A stretch of 64,000 bases of DNA from Croceibacterium_A sp035626815 (GCA_035626815.1 DASPMY010000038.1:62001-126000), one strand, 5' to 3'; shown: positions 8,299-18,463, counted from the first letter of the stretch. Program-made: numbers and translations. The notes: a model not told the origin generated them from the letters alone.

Positions 8299-9090
8299 AT
8301 GGTCTCGATCGCCACCTGGAACATCAATTCGGTCCGCCTGCGCATCGCCCAGGTCGCCCGCTTCCTGACGCAGGAAGCGCCCGACGTGCTGTGCCTGCAG
8401 GAGATCAAGTGCCGCGAGGAGCAGTTCCCGCACGCCGAGTTCGAGTCGCTCGGCTATGTCCACCGGGTGGTCCACGGCCAGAAAGGCTACCACGGCGTCG
8501 CCACGGTCAGCCGCGTGCCGCTGCGCGAGATCGGCCGGCACGACTGGCAGGACAACGGCGAGGCCCGCCATGTCGGCGTCGAGCTGCTCGGCGCGGGCGC
8601 GGGGATGATCCTCGAGAACGTCTACGTCCCCGCCGGCGGCGACGTGCCCGACCGCACCGTCAACGCCAAGTTCGGCCAGAAGCTCGATTTCCTCGACCGC
8701 ATGGCGCAGTGGGCCGAGGCGCTCGACCGGCCGACGCTGATTGTCGGCGACTTCAACGTCGCCCCGCTCGACTGCGACGTCTACGACCACAAGGCGCTGC
8801 TCAAGGTCGTCAGCCACACCCCGATCGAGTGCGAGGCGCTCGGCCGCTTCCGCGACGCGCACGGCTGGGCCGACCTCGGCCGCGAGCACATTCCGGCACC
8901 GCAGCGCAACTACTCGTGGTGGAGCTACCGCGCTTACTGGCGGCAGAAGGACCAGGGGCGCCGGCTCGATCACATGTGGGCCTCGCCCGGCCTCGCGCGG
9001 CAGGCGCGATCGCACCGCGTGGTCGAGGAGACGCGGCGGTGGGAGCAGCCGTCGGACCACGTGCCGCTGGTGACGGAGTTCGATCTCTGA
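8299..9090 (+). CDS. xth: Exodeoxyribonuclease III (AP endonuclease)
   Basis: A 263-residue Mg-dependent EEP-fold nuclease that cuts at abasic sites and removes 3'-blocking groups in base-excision repair. The motifs are all present: TWNINSVRLR at the start (metal-binding Asn), LCLQEIKC (Glu), IVGDFNVAPLDCDVY (Asp/Asn) and RLDHMWASP plus SDHVPLV at the end (Asp/His). ATG 8299 gives the normal N-terminus directly at the first motif. Its stop overlaps the probable CTG start of ribA. Confidence 0.94.
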   Translation: MVSIATWNINSVRLRIAQVARFLTQEAPDVLCLQEIKCREEQFPHAEFESLGYVHRVVHGQKGYHGVATVSRVPLREIGRHDWQDNGEARHVGVELLGAGAGMILENVYVPAGGDVPDRTVNAKFGQKLDFLDRMAQWAEALDRPTLIVGDFNVAPLDCDVYDHKALLKVVSHTPIECEALGRFRDAHGWADLGREHIPAPQRNYSWWSYRAYWRQKDQGRRLDHMWASPGLARQARSHRVVEETRRWEQPSDHVPLVTEFDL

Positions 9091-10148
9091 GCGAGCGCTC
9101 GCCTTCCCGGCGGGCCGCGCAAGCCGTCGATGCGTTGCGCCACGGGTGGCCGCTGGCGATCGGCAACGCGCCCGTGCTGCTGCCGGTCGAAACCGCGCCG
9201 AGCGAAGCGCGCTCGGCCCGAGCGCTGATCTCGGCGGCGCGCGCGGCGACGCTCAAACTCGCCAACCAGCGTGAGGCCGCCGACCCGCACGGCGCGGTGC
9301 TGATCCGCGCCGGCGAGCCGCTCGACCTGGCCGCCGCGCGGCCGATCGCCGATCCCGCGCTCGACCTCGCCGCGCCGCTCAAGGGCCCGTTCCTCGCCGA
9401 GCCGCTCGATTGGCCGGAGGAAGCCGCGGCGGCGCTGGAGCTGGCGCGCATCGCCGGCATCCTGCCCGCGTTCCTGGTCGACCCCGATCCTCCGGCCGAG
9501 CCGGTCGCGCTCGAAGCCGCCGATGTCGCCGCGCTGCTCGACCCGGCCGCGCTCGCCGTCGCCACTCGCGCCCGGCTGCCGGTGGCGGCGTGCGAGGAGG
9601 CCGAGGTGATCGTCTTCCGCAGCCCCGACGACACCCGCGAGCACGTCGCGCTGGTGCTCGGGCGCCAGACGTCGGAGCGCGTGCCGCTGGTGCGGCTCCA
9701 TTCCGAGTGCCTGACCGGCGACATCCTCGGCTCGCTGCGCTGCGATTGCGGCCCGCAGCTCGGCAGCGCGCTGGCCCTGATGGCGGCCGAGGCGCAGGCC
9801 GGCGGTTGGGGGGCGCTGCTATATTTGCGCCAGGAAGGGCGCGGCATCGGCCTCGTCAACAAGCTGCGCGCCTACCGCCTGCAGGACGAGGGCTTCGACA
9901 CGCTCGAAGCCAACCGCCGCCTCGGCCTGCCGGAGGAAGCGCGCGACTTCCCGGTCGCCGCGCGGATGCTCGCGCTGTTGGGCACGCGCGAGGTGCGGCT
10001 ACTGACCAACAACCCGGCCAAGGTCGCCGCGCTCGAGGCCGCCGGCATGCGCGTGGCGGAACGCGTGCCGCACCACTTGCCGGCGGGTCCACACAACGCC
10101 GCCTACCTTGCGACCAAACGCGACCGCGCCGGGCACTGGCTCGAGTGA
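9087..10148 (+). CDS. ribA: GTP cyclohydrolase II (probable CTG start)
   Basis: A ~353-residue enzyme for the first step of riboflavin synthesis, turning GTP into a diaminopyrimidine phosphate with formate release. The C-terminal half carries the RibA signature: HSECLTGDILGSLRCDCG with the three zinc cysteines, and RQEGRGIGLVNKLRAY. The N-terminal ~160 residues have no RibB catalytic motif and look like a degenerate partner domain. There is no in-frame ATG, GTG or TTG that keeps the conserved AQAVDALRHGWPLAI start; CTG 9087 overlaps the xth stop (CTGA) and has GGAG eight bases upstream. The alternative TTG 9135 lacks a ribosome site and would shorten the domain. Confidence 0.9.
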   Translation: MSERSPSRRAAQAVDALRHGWPLAIGNAPVLLPVETAPSEARSARALISAARAATLKLANQREAADPHGAVLIRAGEPLDLAAARPIADPALDLAAPLKGPFLAEPLDWPEEAAAALELARIAGILPAFLVDPDPPAEPVALEAADVAALLDPAALAVATRARLPVAACEEAEVIVFRSPDDTREHVALVLGRQTSERVPLVRLHSECLTGDILGSLRCDCGPQLGSALALMAAEAQAGGWGALLYLRQEGRGIGLVNKLRAYRLQDEGFDTLEANRRLGLPEEARDFPVAARMLALLGTREVRLLTNNPAKVAALEAAGMRVAERVPHHLPAGPHNAAYLATKRDRAGHWLE

Positions 10149-10645
10149 CCGACTGGACAATTCGCGGCGAACGCCCCGACGACCACGCCGCGATCGCGGC
10201 GCTGACCGAAGCCGCCTTTCGCGAGGCTCGACACGCTGACGGTAGCGAGGGCGCGATCCCCGCGCGCTTGCGCGCCGCAGGCGAGCTGACCGTGTCGCTG
10301 GTCGTCGAAGCGGGCGGCGAGCTCGTCGGCCACGTGGCCTTCTCGCCGGTCGCGATCGCCGATGGAACGGAGGGCTGGTATGGACTCGGCCCGGTCTCGG
10401 TCATCCCCGCGCGACAGGGCCGGGGCATCGGCACGGCGCTGGTCCGCCAAGGGCTCGAGCGGCTTCGCCGGCTCGGCGCCGGCGGCTGCGTCGTGCTCGG
10501 TGAGCCGGCCTACTACGGGCGCTTCGGCTTCCGCCACGATCCGCAGCTGACTTATCCCGGCCCGCCGCCCGATTACTTCCTCACGCTGGTGTTGGCCGGG
10601 GCCCCGCCGGCCGGCGAGGTCCGCTACGCGGCCGCTTTCGGCTAG
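10145..10645 (+). CDS. GNAT family N-acetyltransferase (YhbS-like)
   Basis: A 166-residue acetyl-CoA-dependent acetyltransferase. The acetyl-CoA loop appears as VIPARQGRGIGTALVRQGLERL near residues 85-106 and is followed by GEPAYYGRFGF, which is typical of the YhbS-like branch. The substrate is unknown. GTG 10145 overlaps the ribA stop (GTGA), so it is coupled to ribA and co-transcribed with xth-ribA. It is convergent with the beta-helix gene; the two stop codons overlap by 4 bp. Confidence 0.85.
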   Translation: MTDWTIRGERPDDHAAIAALTEAAFREARHADGSEGAIPARLRAAGELTVSLVVEAGGELVGHVAFSPVAIADGTEGWYGLGPVSVIPARQGRGIGTALVRQGLERLRRLGAGGCVVLGEPAYYGRFGFRHDPQLTYPGPPPDYFLTLVLAGAPPAGEVRYAAAFG

Positions 10646-11625
10646 CGCTTCTCGAAGCGCTTGAGGCCCGGGCCGAGGGCGTTCTCGCCGAGCGCCAGCC
10701 GGTCGCCCGACCAGTCGGCGACGAACGTCGTGTCGCGCTCGACGCCAGGGGCGAGACGCGCGTCGTTGCCGACGATCGCCAGGCCGGCGCTCGAATGCGC
10801 CTTGCCTTCGGCGGCGACGGCGATGAACGCCGAATAGTTCTCCTTGTCGCGGCCTTGCACGAACCAGTTGTTGCTGATCTGGCCGACCGCGCCGCCGGGC
10901 AGGTCGATCATGTAGTTGGTCGCCTTGCCGCGGGCGTCGTCGAAGCTCGAGCTGGCGATGTCGACCCGCGCCGCGCGGCTCTTGACGTAGTGCCCGCCGC
11001 GGCCTTCCTCGAACCGGCTGCGGGTGACCCGCAAGTGGCCGTAGTCCCCGGTGTAGATCGAATGCGCGCAGCCGCCGGGCCCTTCGCAGGTGCCGAGTCG
11101 GCTGAACGTCGAGCGGTCGATGACGATGCGCCCGTTCGGGTCCTCGGCGGTGAGGATGCCCTGCTGGCTGTCGCGGAACCAGCTTTCGGCCACCGTCAGG
11201 TCGCCCTGCTCGAGGCGGATGCCGGCGCCGTTAAAGTCGGGCACGCGCATGTTCTGGAACACCAGGCCGGAGACCTCGGCGCCGCTCCCGCGCAGCACCA
11301 GCGCCGCCTTGCCTTCGCAAGTCGCGCCGTCGAAGATCGCCGCGCCGGGCTCGGCCGCGAGATAGGACACGAAGCCCGCGGTCTGTACCGCGCAGTCGGC
11401 GTGGCGCCCGGGGGCGATAGCGATCGTGCCGCGGCCGTCGCCGATCGCGTCAACCGCCTGCTGCAGCCGGCTGTAGCCCTCGCCGGTCTCGACCACCGTG
11501 TAGCGCGGGGCGCTCGGCTGGGCGAGCAACGCGCCCATCGGGATGGCGAGGACGGCGAGCGCGGCGAGCACGCCGGCCAGCGCGAGCGACGGGCGATGCA
11601 GCGGCGGAAGCACGGACTGATCCAT
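10642..11625 (-). CDS. Right-handed parallel beta-helix protein, exported or membrane-anchored
   Basis: A 327-residue protein with an N-terminal hydrophobic segment (about residues 14-35, LALAGVLAALAVLAIPMGALL) that may be a signal peptide or anchor. It is followed by short repeats typical of parallel beta-helix folds (GAEVSGLVFQNMRV, GAGIRLEQGDLTVAESWF, GRIVIDRSTFSRL). Cysteines at CEGKA, CEGPGGC and the earlier DCAVQ may form disulphides in the periplasm. No pectin-lyase or other catalytic motif is clear to me, so enzymatic function is not assigned. It is transcribed convergently with the GNAT gene and lies 35 bp after the LLM oxidoreductase gene on the same strand. Confidence 0.75.
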   Translation of the reverse strand: MDQSVLPPLHRPSLALAGVLAALAVLAIPMGALLAQPSAPRYTVVETGEGYSRLQQAVDAIGDGRGTIAIAPGRHADCAVQTAGFVSYLAAEPGAAIFDGATCEGKAALVLRGSGAEVSGLVFQNMRVPDFNGAGIRLEQGDLTVAESWFRDSQQGILTAEDPNGRIVIDRSTFSRLGTCEGPGGCAHSIYTGDYGHLRVTRSRFEEGRGGHYVKSRAARVDIASSSFDDARGKATNYMIDLPGGAVGQISNNWFVQGRDKENYSAFIAVAAEGKAHSSAGLAIVGNDARLAPGVERDTTFVADWSGDRLALGENALGPGLKRFEKR

Positions 11626-11660
11626 GCCGCCCGCGCTAGCCGAAACTGGTTAACAGCCGG

Positions 11661-12668
11661 CTAACTGCCGCCGAGCGCCGGGACGATCTCGCCCGCGAAC
11701 AGCTCGGCCGAGCGGATCGCGGCGGCGAGCGGCAGGTCGCCGAACGCGAAGCCGGCGACGAAGTAGGTCACGCGGCCGCTCTCGATCTCGCGCTCGACGA
11801 ACGCGCGCACGGTGGCCGGCGAGCCGGCGCAACCGTGGCCCATCGCCTGCGCCGCGTCCCATTCGCTCGGGAGCTGGGCTTCGAGCGGGAAGCCGGCGCC
11901 GCGCTCGTGCCACAGTAGGGCGATGTGGCGGCGCCAGCGCGCGTAAGCCGGGCGGGCGAGCGCGAGGGCCTCCGCGTCGCTGTCGGCGACGACGATGTGG
12001 CGGTTGACCCCGAGCAACGGCATGTCCGCCTCGCCGCCGGCCCATTCGGCGCGGTAGAGGTCGGTCATCTGCCGCACCCGAGGCCCAAGCGCGAGGGTGA
12101 CCGCGTTGACGCCGTTCTGGGCGCACCAGCGGATCGATTCCGCGCTGCCGACGCCGTACCACAGCGGCGGGTGCGGCCGCTGCACCGGGCGTACCGTCAT
12201 CGGCACGTTGTCGAAGCTGTAGAACTCGCCGCGGTAATCGAGCGTGTCGTTCGACAGCCCCTGCAGCAGCACCTCGAGCGTCTCCTGGTAGCGGCCGCGC
12301 TGCTCGGCCATGTCGAGCCGGTAGAAGCCGAGCTCGATCGGCGACACGCCGCGCCCCACGCCAATCTGGAAGCGCCCGTTCGACAGCGCGTCGAGCATCG
12401 CCACTTCCTCGATCAGCCGCAGCGGGTGATACAGCGGCAGCAGGAATACCATCGGCCCGAACAGCAGGCGCTGGGTCCGCTGGCTCAGCGCGGCGAACAG
12501 GATGCCGGGCGATGGCGACAGCCCGAGCGGCGTGCCGTGGTGCTCGGCGACATGGTAGCCGTGGAAGCCGAGGCGGTCGTAAGTCTCGGCCAGCTGCAAC
12601 CGCCCCTCGAGATGTTCTGCCAGCGGCAGCCCGCTGTCGTCGACATGGTCGAATACACCGAACTTCAC
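11661..12668 (-). CDS. LLM class (luciferase-like) flavin-dependent oxidoreductase
   Basis: A 335-residue TIM-barrel flavoenzyme of the bacterial luciferase family. Typical parts include KFGVFDHVDDSGLPLAEHLEGRL at the start, the Y-H-V-A-E-H-H-G segment near residue 40, VGVGRGVSPIELGFY near residue 100 and the RPHPPLWYGVGS segment in the middle. Family members use FMN or F420 and act as monooxygenases or reductases on varied substrates; no specific substrate can be read. The gene is divergent from the GMC-AKR fusion, 146 bp away, in a gap that includes a TTGACA hexamer at 12760-12765 facing the fusion gene but without a convincing -10. Confidence 0.85.
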   Translation of the reverse strand: MKFGVFDHVDDSGLPLAEHLEGRLQLAETYDRLGFHGYHVAEHHGTPLGLSPSPGILFAALSQRTQRLLFGPMVFLLPLYHPLRLIEEVAMLDALSNGRFQIGVGRGVSPIELGFYRLDMAEQRGRYQETLEVLLQGLSNDTLDYRGEFYSFDNVPMTVRPVQRPHPPLWYGVGSAESIRWCAQNGVNAVTLALGPRVRQMTDLYRAEWAGGEADMPLLGVNRHIVVADSDAEALALARPAYARWRRHIALLWHERGAGFPLEAQLPSEWDAAQAMGHGCAGSPATVRAFVEREIESGRVTYFVAGFAFGDLPLAAAIRSAELFAGEIVPALGGS

Positions 12669-12814
12669 TGCCGCCGTCCCTCCGCGGTTGCTCGCGCCGC
12701 TCTAACAGGTCCGCGCGGCAATGCGAGGCTCGCGCCAGCCGCGCGATCGGTGAATTGATTTGACAGGCCGCGCCGCCGGGCGAGAAGTCGGCGCCCGATG
12801 GAGGGAACCCGCTC

Positions 12815-15304
12815 GTGACGGTCCGCTCGGCGCTGGACGGCCCGCTCGCACCGCTCGACGGCCGGACGGTGGTGGTCGGCGCGGGCGCCGTCGGGCTGAC
12901 TCTGGCGATCGCGCTGGCGCGCTCCGGCTGCCCGGTGACGGTGCTCGAGGGCGGCCCGCGCGAGCCGCGCGCGGACTTCGCCCAAGCCAACGCGGGGCCG
13001 CTCCCGGCGCGGCATTACCCGGGGCTGACGCAAGGACGGGTCAAGGCGCTCGGCGGCACCACCCGGGTGTGGGGCGGGCAGCTCGCCGCCTTCGAGCCGG
13101 GCGACTTCGAGCGCCGAGACACGCACGGCGAGCCGCTGTGGCCGATTCTCTACGATGAGGTCGCGCGGTGGCTCGAGCGCGCCTTCGACCTGCTCGGCGT
13201 GTCGCCCGAGGCGCGCGACGCGCGGGCGATCTGGCAGCGCGCCACCGGGCGCCATCCGGAGTTCGGCGATGGCCTGGCGTTCGGCATGAACGTGTGGTTG
13301 CGCCAAGCCGACTTCGCGCGCCTGTTCCGCGCCGAGCTCGACACGCTGCCTGGGCTCGAGGTGATCACCGATTGCCCGGTGACGGCGCTGCGCTTTGCCC
13401 CGGGCAGCGCGCGCGTCGCGTGCGACATTTCCCTCTCCGGCGGGTCGAGCCGGCGGATCGTGCCGGCGCGGCTGATCCTCGCCAACGGCACGATCGAGAT
13501 CGGCGGCCTGCTGCTGCGCGCCGCGGTGAGCGAGCCGCATTGCCCGTTCGCCGGCAACCAGCACCTCGGGCGGTGGTATTTCGACCACCTCCACGGGCTC
13601 GTGGGGGAGGTCGAACGCGGCGATGCGCGGGCGCTGCCGGCGATGTTCGACAACGTCTATTTCGAGGGCCGCAAGTACGGCGTGAACATCCGCGCGGTGG
13701 GGCAGGCGAGCGCGGCGTTCACGCTCAATCCGGCGATCACGGCGGGCCAGCTCCTGGCCGATGCGAGGAGCCTTGGCGGGCGCATTCTGCAAGGCGGCGG
13801 GGTCGGCGCGACGGCTGCGCGCGCGCTGTCGCTGGCGCGGATCCTGCTGCCGGTCGCGTGGCGCTACTGGCGCCATCGGCGGTCGAGCAGCCTGTTCGAC
13901 CGCGGCACCCAGCTTGGCGTCGCGTTCGAGCAGCTGCCCTCGCCCGAGTGCTTCCTCGTGCTCGACCCAGAGGTCCCGCCGGCACACGCACCGGTGGGGG
14001 TCCACTGGTCGATCGATCCGGCCCTGATCGACGACCTGGCAGAGGCCACCGAACGCTTTGCCCGCGCGTTTGCCGCGCACGGGCTCGGGCGGATCGCGCT
14101 TGACCCGCGGCTGGCGCGGCGCGACCCCTCACTGCTCGACGATTTCCATGACGCCAGCCACCAGATGGGCGGCGCGCGAATGGCGCGTTCGGCCGAGCAC
14201 GGCGTGGTCGATAGCGACTTGCGGGTGTTTGGCACTGACAACCTGTTCGTCGCCGGGGCCGCGGTGTTCCCCTCGGGCAGCTTCGCCAACCCGACGCTGA
14301 CGGCGATCGCGCTCGGCCAGCGCCTCGCCGCGCACCTCGCGGACGCGGGCGAGATCGAGGGCGGCGGCTCGCGGCTGCGCGACCGGCTGGTGTTCGGCTG
14401 CTCTCGCCTTGCCGGCGGCGCCTCGGCGCGCAGCTCGGCGCGACTGCTCGGCGCCGCGCTCGACAGCGGCGTGCGCGCGATCGACTGCGCGCCGAGCTAT
14501 GGCCTCGGGCTGGCCGAGACGGTGGTTGGCCAGGTGCTGCGCCGGCGGGGCGCCGCCGGCGTGACGGTGATCGCCAAGCTCGGCAGCCGCCGCGATCCGC
14601 GCGGCTGGATCAAGAGCTGGCTGCGCGAAGCCAAGCGACGGCTACGTCCGGCCGGACCGCGCTCGCTCGCCGGCTTCGCGCCGCAAGCGCCGGTCGCCCG
14701 CTACGGCCGGGCCGACTTCACCCCGCAGGCGCTGCGCGAGTCGTTTGCCGTGGCCCGCCGGCGCCTCGGCCGGATCGATCTCCTGCTCCTCCACGATTGC
14801 GGGCCGGAGGAGCTCACCCCCGAAGTCGCCGCGGTCGCCGCCGGGCTCGCGCGGTCAGCCGGCGCGCGCCTCGGCTATGCCAACAGCGCGGTGTTCGATC
14901 CGGAGACCGAGCGCGAGTTTCCCCCGGGCTCCGTCGCCGAGTGCGCAATCGACCCGCGCTGGCTCACCGGCGAGACCGCGCCGCCCGGGCGCGACGACCT
15001 CATCCTGCATTCGATCGTCCCGACCGGCGAGTGGCTGGCGCGGACCGATCCCGCGTTCGCCGCCGGGCTGGACGCCGCCGCGGCGCTGATCCCCGCGGGC
15101 GACCCCGCGACCGCGCGGATTGCCGCGCTTTTCGCCCTCGCCGCCGAACGCGTGCGCGGGTCGAGGCTGGTGTTCGCCTCGACCGACCGCCGCCGGCTCG
15201 GCGCGCTGCTCGGCGCGTTCGCGGCGATCGACGAGGCCGCGCTCGGCCCGCGCATCGCGGCGGCGTTCGGCCAGCGGCGGGCGGGCTCAGGCGAGCAGGG
15301 CTAG
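12815..15304 (+). CDS. GMC-family FAD oxidoreductase fused to an aldo/keto reductase domain
   Basis: An 829-residue protein of two enzymes in one reading frame. Residues ~15-510 are a glucose-methanol-choline oxidoreductase: the FAD loop VVVGAGAVGLTLAIALARSG begins at 19, HQMGGARM at 449-456 and FANPTLTAIALG at 490-501 close the substrate domain. From about residue 522 (DRLVFGCSRLAGG) an aldo/keto reductase begins; its tetrad is visible as Asp557 and Tyr562 (DCAPSYG), Lys588 (VIAKLG) and His660 (LLLLHDC). The C-terminal part is short for an AKR (~310 residues). Start GTG 12815 has GGAGG about 10 bp upstream. In other genomes these are usually separate proteins. A sugar or sugar-lactone redox role is a guess from family habits. 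Confidence 0.85.
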   Translation: MTVRSALDGPLAPLDGRTVVVGAGAVGLTLAIALARSGCPVTVLEGGPREPRADFAQANAGPLPARHYPGLTQGRVKALGGTTRVWGGQLAAFEPGDFERRDTHGEPLWPILYDEVARWLERAFDLLGVSPEARDARAIWQRATGRHPEFGDGLAFGMNVWLRQADFARLFRAELDTLPGLEVITDCPVTALRFAPGSARVACDISLSGGSSRRIVPARLILANGTIEIGGLLLRAAVSEPHCPFAGNQHLGRWYFDHLHGLVGEVERGDARALPAMFDNVYFEGRKYGVNIRAVGQASAAFTLNPAITAGQLLADARSLGGRILQGGGVGATAARALSLARILLPVAWRYWRHRRSSSLFDRGTQLGVAFEQLPSPECFLVLDPEVPPAHAPVGVHWSIDPALIDDLAEATERFARAFAAHGLGRIALDPRLARRDPSLLDDFHDASHQMGGARMARSAEHGVVDSDLRVFGTDNLFVAGAAVFPSGSFANPTLTAIALGQRLAAHLADAGEIEGGGSRLRDRLVFGCSRLAGGASARSSARLLGAALDSGVRAIDCAPSYGLGLAETVVGQVLRRRGAAGVTVIAKLGSRRDPRGWIKSWLREAKRRLRPAGPRSLAGFAPQAPVARYGRADFTPQALRESFAVARRRLGRIDLLLLHDCGPEELTPEVAAVAAGLARSAGARLGYANSAVFDPETEREFPPGSVAECAIDPRWLTGETAPPGRDDLILHSIVPTGEWLARTDPAFAAGLDAAAALIPAGDPATARIAALFALAAERVRGSRLVFASTDRRRLGALLGAFAAIDEAALGPRIAAAFGQRRAGSGEQG

Positions 15305-15361
15305 CCCGGCCCCCAGCAGCGGCAGCACCTGCCGCGGGTGGATCCTGACGAACATCAGCAT
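15287..15361 (-). CDS. Possible 24-residue hydrophobic peptide at the end of the SPFH operon
   Basis: An ATG that shares one base with the stop codon of the RHH gene (TGATG) opens a 24-codon frame, MLMFVRIHPRQVLPLLGAGL plus four residues, ending in TGA at 15287. It is short, basic at the N-terminus and hydrophobic at the C-terminus, as for a one-pass membrane peptide. Coupling to the upstream stop favours translation, but the last 18 bp run antisense into the end of the GMC-AKR gene and no homologue is known to me. Low to moderate confidence. Confidence 0.35.
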   Translation of the reverse strand: MLMFVRIHPRQVLPLLGAGLALLA

Positions 15362-15570
15362 CAACCGTCCTCCCCCTTGCGCGGCGGCCGGCCGCGACGC
15401 GGAGGCTGGACCGCCGGGAGCCTGATCCCGCGCCGCGCCAGCGCCTCGCGCAGCAGCAGCTCGAGCTCGGCATTGACCGAGCGCAGCTCTTGCGCCGCCA
15501 GCCGCTCGACCGCCGCGTGCAGCGCGGGGTCGAGGCGGAGGGGAAAGGCTTTCTTGGTCGCTTGCGGCAT
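15361..15570 (-). CDS. Ribbon-helix-helix (Arc/HicB-like) DNA-binding protein
   Basis: A 69-residue protein. Residues ~8-45 (KAFPLRLDPALHAAVERLA followed by QELRSVNAELELLLREAL) fit a ribbon-helix-helix fold: one short strand, then two helices; RHH proteins bind DNA as dimers through the strand. The tail is basic and Pro-rich (PPRRGRPPRKGE). It is 16 bp downstream of the SPFH gene on the same strand. The large palindrome just upstream of the SPFH gene is a natural candidate for its own binding site, that is, autoregulation; this is inference. No toxin-like partner is adjacent. Confidence 0.8.
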   Translation of the reverse strand: MPQATKKAFPLRLDPALHAAVERLAAQELRSVNAELELLLREALARRGIRLPAVQPPRRGRPPRKGEDG

Positions 15571-15586
15571 GACGCCTGGCCCGGCC

Positions 15587-16498
15587 CTACTGATAGAGCG
15601 TGCCCGCGTTGACCACCGGGGTCACCTCGCGGTCGCCGCACAGCACGACCATCAGGTTGCTGACCATCGCCGCGCGGCGCTCGTCGTCGAGGTGGACCTT
15701 GCCGCCCTCGTTGAGCTTGTCGAGGGCCATCTCGACCATCGAGACCGCGCCGAGCACCAGCTTGGCGCGCGCGGCGATCACCGCCTCGGCCTGCTGGCGG
15801 CGCAGCATCGCGCCGGCGATCTCCGACGCGTAGGCGAGGTGCGTCAGGCCCGCCTCGTCGACCACGATGCCGGCGTGCGACAGCCGCTCGTTGAGCTCGG
15901 TGCGCAACTCGGCGTTGACGATGTCGTGGTCGGACCGCAGCGTGGTCTCGCCATGCTCGATGTCGTCGTACGGGTGGCGGGCGGCGACGGTGCGCAATCC
16001 CGCTTCGATCTGGATGTTCACGAACGTCTTGTAGTCGTCGACGTCGAACGCCGCCTGGGCGGTGTCGGCGACGCGCCACACCACGTTGCAGGCGACCTCG
16101 ATCGGATTGCCGCGCAAGTCGTTGACCTTGACCCGCTCCGAATGAACGTTGTTCTGCCGGACCGAGATCTTCTTGCGGCCCATCCACGGCCACACCCAAC
16201 GCAAGCCTTCTGAGCGCTCGGTGCCCTTGTACTCGCCGAACAGCGTGATCACCGCCGACATGTTCGGCTGGATCATGAAGAACCCGAACAGCACGAACAG
16301 GAACAGGATCGGCGAAGCGATCAGGCTCAGCAGCCATGCGACCGAAGGGTCGCCGGCTTCCACGGAGCCTCCGAACGCCAGGAACGAGAAAAACGACCAG
16401 GCCAGCAGGCCCAGCCAGACCAGCAGCATCACGTACCCGTTCGACGTGGTCGCGGGCCGCTCCTGGCTCCGCACCATCGCCTTGTTCCCCTCTGCCAT
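15587..16498 (-). CDS. SPFH domain (band 7 / stomatin-prohibitin-flotillin) membrane protein
   Basis: A 303-residue inner-membrane protein. Two hydrophobic segments lie at about residues 22-45 and 55-78 (ASPILFLFVLFGFFMIQPNM). The SPFH domain follows (AVITLFGEYKGTERSEGLRW...VRQNNVHSERVKVNDLRGNP), with the family's coiled, Ala/Glu-rich tail around residues 225-260. SPFH proteins form large rings that organise membrane microdomains or hold proteases such as FtsH; a specific partner is not visible. ATG 16498 is preceded by AAGGAGA. Together with the RHH gene downstream it forms an operon under a 30-bp AT-rich palindrome. Confidence 0.9.
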   Translation of the reverse strand: MAEGNKAMVRSQERPATTSNGYVMLLVWLGLLAWSFFSFLAFGGSVEAGDPSVAWLLSLIASPILFLFVLFGFFMIQPNMSAVITLFGEYKGTERSEGLRWVWPWMGRKKISVRQNNVHSERVKVNDLRGNPIEVACNVVWRVADTAQAAFDVDDYKTFVNIQIEAGLRTVAARHPYDDIEHGETTLRSDHDIVNAELRTELNERLSHAGIVVDEAGLTHLAYASEIAGAMLRRQQAEAVIAARAKLVLGAVSMVEMALDKLNEGGKVHLDDERRAAMVSNLMVVLCGDREVTPVVNAGTLYQ

Positions 16499-16511
16499 GA
16501 CGACTCTCCTT

Positions 16512-16541
16512 CGATATAATTATGATATCATATTTATATCG
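16512..16541. promoter_or_regulatory. 30-bp AT-rich palindrome, likely operator/promoter of the SPFH operon
   Basis: 28 of 30 positions are self-complementary; the centre ATGATATCAT is perfect and the arms are CGATATAA and TTATATCG, with one mismatched pair. It lies 13 bp upstream of the SPFH ATG, overlapping a CATAAT/TATAAT-like -10 and touching the Shine-Dalgarno region, in a genome near 70% G+C. Position and symmetry suit a repressor site. The RHH protein of the same operon is the obvious candidate binder (inference). Confidence 0.7.
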
Positions 16542-16577
16542 CGATTCGTCGCCGTCAAGCGAATCCGGCAAGCGCTT

Positions 16578-18362
<1,785 letters not shown>

Positions 18363-18463
18363 CGTCGCGAGCTGTGGCAGATCGCCGGGCGCGCGGAAAC
18401 CGCCGCTGCCAAGATTTTGCCATTTTCTTGAAACCGCGCCTCGGTTACTCTCGTTGGCATCGC

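Noticed and set aside
12760..12765. TTGACA hexamer as a firm promoter of the GMC-AKR gene
   Set aside because: Good -35 but no recognisable -10 at 16-18 bp; mentioned only in the neighbouring entry.
15361..15570. RHH protein as half of a toxin-antitoxin pair
   Set aside because: No toxin-like gene is adjacent; the SPFH gene and peptide explain the operon better.
16512..16541. Palindrome as an intrinsic terminator for recQ
   Set aside because: AT-rich stem with no following T-run, overlaps the promoter/ribosome site of the next gene; operator is more fitting.
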